A stretch of 7,849 bases of DNA from Deltaproteobacteria bacterium (GTDB lineage Bacteria > Desulfobacterota > Desulfarculia > Adiutricales > JAGVGV01), in assembly GCA_020056895.1 (NCBI GenBank), contig JAGVGV010000179.1, positions 1 to 7,849 of the forward strand. The letters are read 5' to 3'. The notes below the pieces were generated by a model that ran no database searches, was not told the origin of the DNA, and saw only the letters and a list, made by a program, of their open reading frames with translations. A program made the translations under genes and the position numbers. Shown here piece by piece: positions 6,510 through 7,849 of this stretch; position 1 is the first letter of the stretch; each line of letters starts with the position of its first letter.

Positions 6510-6550
6510 AACCCGAATCGTGCATATCTATTTCGTCACGAGGTGACGAA
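6510..6550 (+). repeat. Right imperfect inverted repeat with perfect inner palindrome
   Basis: AACCCGAATCG (6510-6520), an 11-base spacer, then TTCGTCACGAGGTGACGAA (6532-6550). It is the inverted partner of 6128-6167. The outer block is itself a dyad: TTTCGTCAC (6531-6539) and GTGACGAAA (6543-6551) are perfect inverted 9-mers around GAG, which could be an operator or a recombinase/transposase site. Confidence 0.65.
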
Positions 6551-6580
6551 AAAAGTAGCGAAACAGGAAGTTGGAGGGAT

Positions 6581-6623
6581 TTTCCGCCGAGGGGACGTAC
6601 AGCGGGATGCGTCCCGGCGGAAA
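6581..6623. other. Long bulged hairpin
   Basis: TTTCCGCCG (6581-6589) pairs perfectly with CGGCGGAAA (6615-6623). Inside, GGACG (6593-6597) pairs with CGTCC (6610-6614), giving a 14-bp bulged stem with a 12-base loop. There is no T-tract. It may be a second processing or termination structure for the hydrogenase transcript, or part of the repeat island. Confidence 0.5.
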
Positions 6624-6660
6624 TTCGGAAACCTCAGATGTTGCGGCGAGCGGTTCGACG

Positions 6661-6682
6661 CCGCGGCTGAAGGCAGCCGCGG
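6661..6682 (-). terminator. GC-rich hairpin after the hydrogenase operon, probable terminator
   Basis: CCGCGGCT (6661-6668) pairs perfectly with AGCCGCGG (6675-6682) around a 6-base loop. It begins 19 bases past the ferredoxin stop codon on the - strand. There is no U-tract, so termination strength is uncertain. Confidence 0.45.
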
Positions 6683-6701
6683 GGTAAGGGGCTAATGATT
6701 T

Positions 6702-7001
6702 CTAAGCCGGCTTTCGGTGTTGTGGATCCAAAGACAGGCACTCTTCGGGGCAGACCTCCACGCAGGCCGCGCAGATGATGCAGCGGTACGGGTCCAGCAC
6801 CAGGGTTTTGGTTTTGCGGGTTACGGTAATGGCGTTGGCCGGGCACTTTTTTTCACACAGAGTACAAAACACGCACCGGTTGATGTCCACCACCAACGCC
6901 CCCCGGCTGGCGGGAAAGGGATCGCGGACCTGGTAGGGATACGGCCGGGTGACGGGTCCCTTGAACAGATTCCGAAAAAGATCGCCGAACAGGGTGGGCA
7001 T
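6702..7001 (-). CDS. echF: Ech-type hydrogenase ferredoxin subunit, 2[4Fe-4S]
   Basis: Electron-transfer subunit of a group 4 membrane [NiFe]-hydrogenase, related to NuoI/HycF, docked on the cytoplasmic side; it relays electrons between ferredoxin and the small-subunit cluster. 99 residues from the ATG at 7001. Two full cluster motifs are present: C43/C46/C49/C53 (CVFCTLCEKKCP) and C74/C77/C80/C84 (CIICAACVEVCP). The N-terminal FRNLFKGPVTRPYP and PFPASRGA segments are the family signature. The ATG lies 5 bases after the large-subunit stop. A GTG at 7010 overlapping that stop (GTGA) and a TTG at 7031 are in-frame alternatives; none has a strong ribosome site, and the ATG fits the family N-terminus best. 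The gene order, large subunit followed by this protein at the operon end, favours echE-echF over coo or hyc arrangements. Confidence 0.85.
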   Translation of the reverse strand: MPTLFGDLFRNLFKGPVTRPYPYQVRDPFPASRGALVVDINRCVFCTLCEKKCPANAITVTRKTKTLVLDPYRCIICAACVEVCPEECLSLDPQHRKPA

Positions 7002-7006
7002 GGCGT

Positions 7007-7849
7007 TCACCGTTCCGTACAACTGATGCAAGGGTCAATGGACAACACGATCACCGGCACGTCGGCCAGTTCGCACCCGGGCAGGACGGCCAACAGGGCG
7101 GGGATGTTGGCGAAGGTGGGTGTTCGGACCCGCATCCGATCCAGCCTTTTGGTTCCGTTCCCTTTCAGATAGTAAAACACTTCTCCTCGGGGCTGTTCCA
7201 CCCGGCAGGTGGTTTCGCCGTCCGGATTCCCTTTGATCTTGAGGTTGATGGGCGAATCCGGGATTTTCTTGACGGCCTGGCGGACCAGGTCCAGGGATTG
7301 GTACAGCTCGCGGGCCCGCACCCGGACCCGGGCCAGACAGTCCCCGGCGGTTTCGGTTACGGGTTCGAAATCCAAGTCGCCGTACGCGCCATACTTGGTG
7401 AGCCGAAGGTCCAGGGGAACCCCGGCGCCCTTGGCCAAGGGTCCCACCGCGCCGCTGGTCCGGGCCAGTTCGGGGGTGACCACGCCTATTCCGGAGAGAC
7501 GCTGGTTTACCGTGTAGTCCGTGAGCAAAACCGGCAGCAGTTCATCGAACCGTCGGCTTAAAACATCCAGCACCTTGGGCAGGCGGGCCAGGTCGTCCGG
7601 GCCGATGTCTTTTTTCACGCCGCCCACCTGGCAAACGCCCAAAATCACCCGGCCGCCGGACGTTTGTTCCAGCACGTCCAAAACGTCTTCCCGGCAGCGC
7701 CATAGCTGCATGAACAGGTTTTCGTACCCAAAGGAATCGGCCAATAGGCCCAGCCACAAAAGATGGCTGTGAATCCGGTGGAGTTCGCTCCAGATCAGGC
7801 GCAAATACTTGGCCCTGGGGGGTACTTCCAGGTCCATCAGGGTTTCCAC
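7007..7849 (-). CDS. echE: Ech-type [NiFe]-hydrogenase large subunit, N-terminus outside the window
   Basis: Catalytic large subunit, related to complex I NuoD, of a membrane-bound hydrogenase that couples ferredoxin oxidation or reduction and H2 turnover to ion translocation. The 281 codons including the stop are the C-terminal part; the first Ni-ligand CxxC and the true start lie beyond 7849. Visible family blocks are EVPPRAKYLRLIWSELHRIHSHLLWLG (8-34), REDVLDVLEQ, the GGVKKDIGP segment near 76-84, the TSGAVGPLAKG region near 132-142 and EQPRGEVFYYLKGNG near 218-232. The protein ends SIDPCISCTER, with C274 and C277 as the second Ni-ligand pair. Only three residues follow the last cysteine, so there is no C-terminal peptide to be cleaved at maturation, as reported for Ech and CooH types. 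CooH is the main alternative; the downstream ferredoxin gene favours EchE. Confidence 0.9.
   Translation of the reverse strand: METLMDLEVPPRAKYLRLIWSELHRIHSHLLWLGLLADSFGYENLFMQLWRCREDVLDVLEQTSGGRVILGVCQVGGVKKDIGPDDLARLPKVLDVLSRRFDELLPVLLTDYTVNQRLSGIGVVTPELARTSGAVGPLAKGAGVPLDLRLTKYGAYGDLDFEPVTETAGDCLARVRVRARELYQSLDLVRQAVKKIPDSPINLKIKGNPDGETTCRVEQPRGEVFYYLKGNGTKRLDRMRVRTPTFANIPALLAVLPGCELADVPVIVLSIDPCISCTER

Larger units (their letters stand above)
6394..6701. other. Hairpin-rich intergenic stretch without a supported gene
   Basis: Between the small gene start and the ferredoxin stop I find no credible coding region; the + strand open frame at 6444-6695 runs through several hairpins and its translation looks non-coding. 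The stretch holds hairpins at 6495-6520 (CGGTTCGGTTT against AAACCCGAATCG, with one bulge), 6531-6551, 6581-6623 and 6661-6682. The promoter of the small gene should also lie here; no clear -35/-10 pair can be defended, only an isolated TATATA on the - strand near 6460. Confidence 0.6.

Noticed and set aside
6444..6695. 83-codon + strand open frame before the ferredoxin gene
   Set aside because: It runs across four hairpins and the repeat palindrome. Its Arg-rich translation looks like read-through of structured non-coding DNA.
1..7849. CRISPR array, tRNA or rRNA
   Set aside because: No regularly spaced direct repeats and no tRNA cloverleaf or rRNA segment found on reading either strand.

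Overview
The window is GC-rich and densely coding. It looks like the chromosome of a Gram-negative anaerobe. A group 4 (Ech-type) membrane [NiFe]-hydrogenase beside a Ser/Thr phosphosignalling operon would fit Desulfobacterota or a similar anaerobic lineage, but this is inferred from gene content and codon style, not from a phylogenetic marker.

Region 1 (2-5983, + strand) is one compact operon of five genes. In order they are: a ClpB-like AAA+ ATPase whose 5' end is cut off by the window; a small NrdG-like radical SAM protein; a zinc-ribbon plus FHA protein; a PP2C-type phosphatase; and an 806-residue Ser/Thr kinase. Two junctions are ATGA start-stop overlaps and the other two gaps are 23-24 bases, so the genes are probably co-transcribed and partly translationally coupled. 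The set forms a complete phospho-switch (kinase writer, phosphatase eraser, FHA reader) tied to an AAA+ remodelling motor and a radical SAM enzyme. The kinase is unusual. Its N-terminal tail carries three copies of RVTDRL, and after the catalytic domain there are four degenerate repeats of about 82 residues, each centred on a conserved G-x-L/I/V-x-x-W, followed by an Ig-like domain and a short basic amphipathic tail. No type VI secretion structural genes are present, although the kinase/phosphatase/FHA/AAA+ combination resembles T6SS regulation.

Region 2 (5984-6701) is an intergenic island rich in hairpins. It holds one convincing small gene on the - strand (6166-6393, 75 residues, strong AGGAGG site). 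The gene is bracketed by imperfect inverted repeats of about 40 bases (6128-6167 and 6510-6550), and a third copy of the outer palindrome lies at 6005-6025. Its codon use is unlike that of the flanking genes. It could be a small mobile or non-autonomous element, or an autoregulated gene with its operators.

Region 3 (6702-7849, - strand) is the 3' end of a hydrogenase operon: the C-terminal part of the Ech-type [NiFe] large subunit, with the terminal Ni-ligand motif DPCISC, followed by a two-cluster ferredoxin subunit. The order large subunit then ferredoxin at the operon end matches echE-echF. The two operons converge on the hairpin island.
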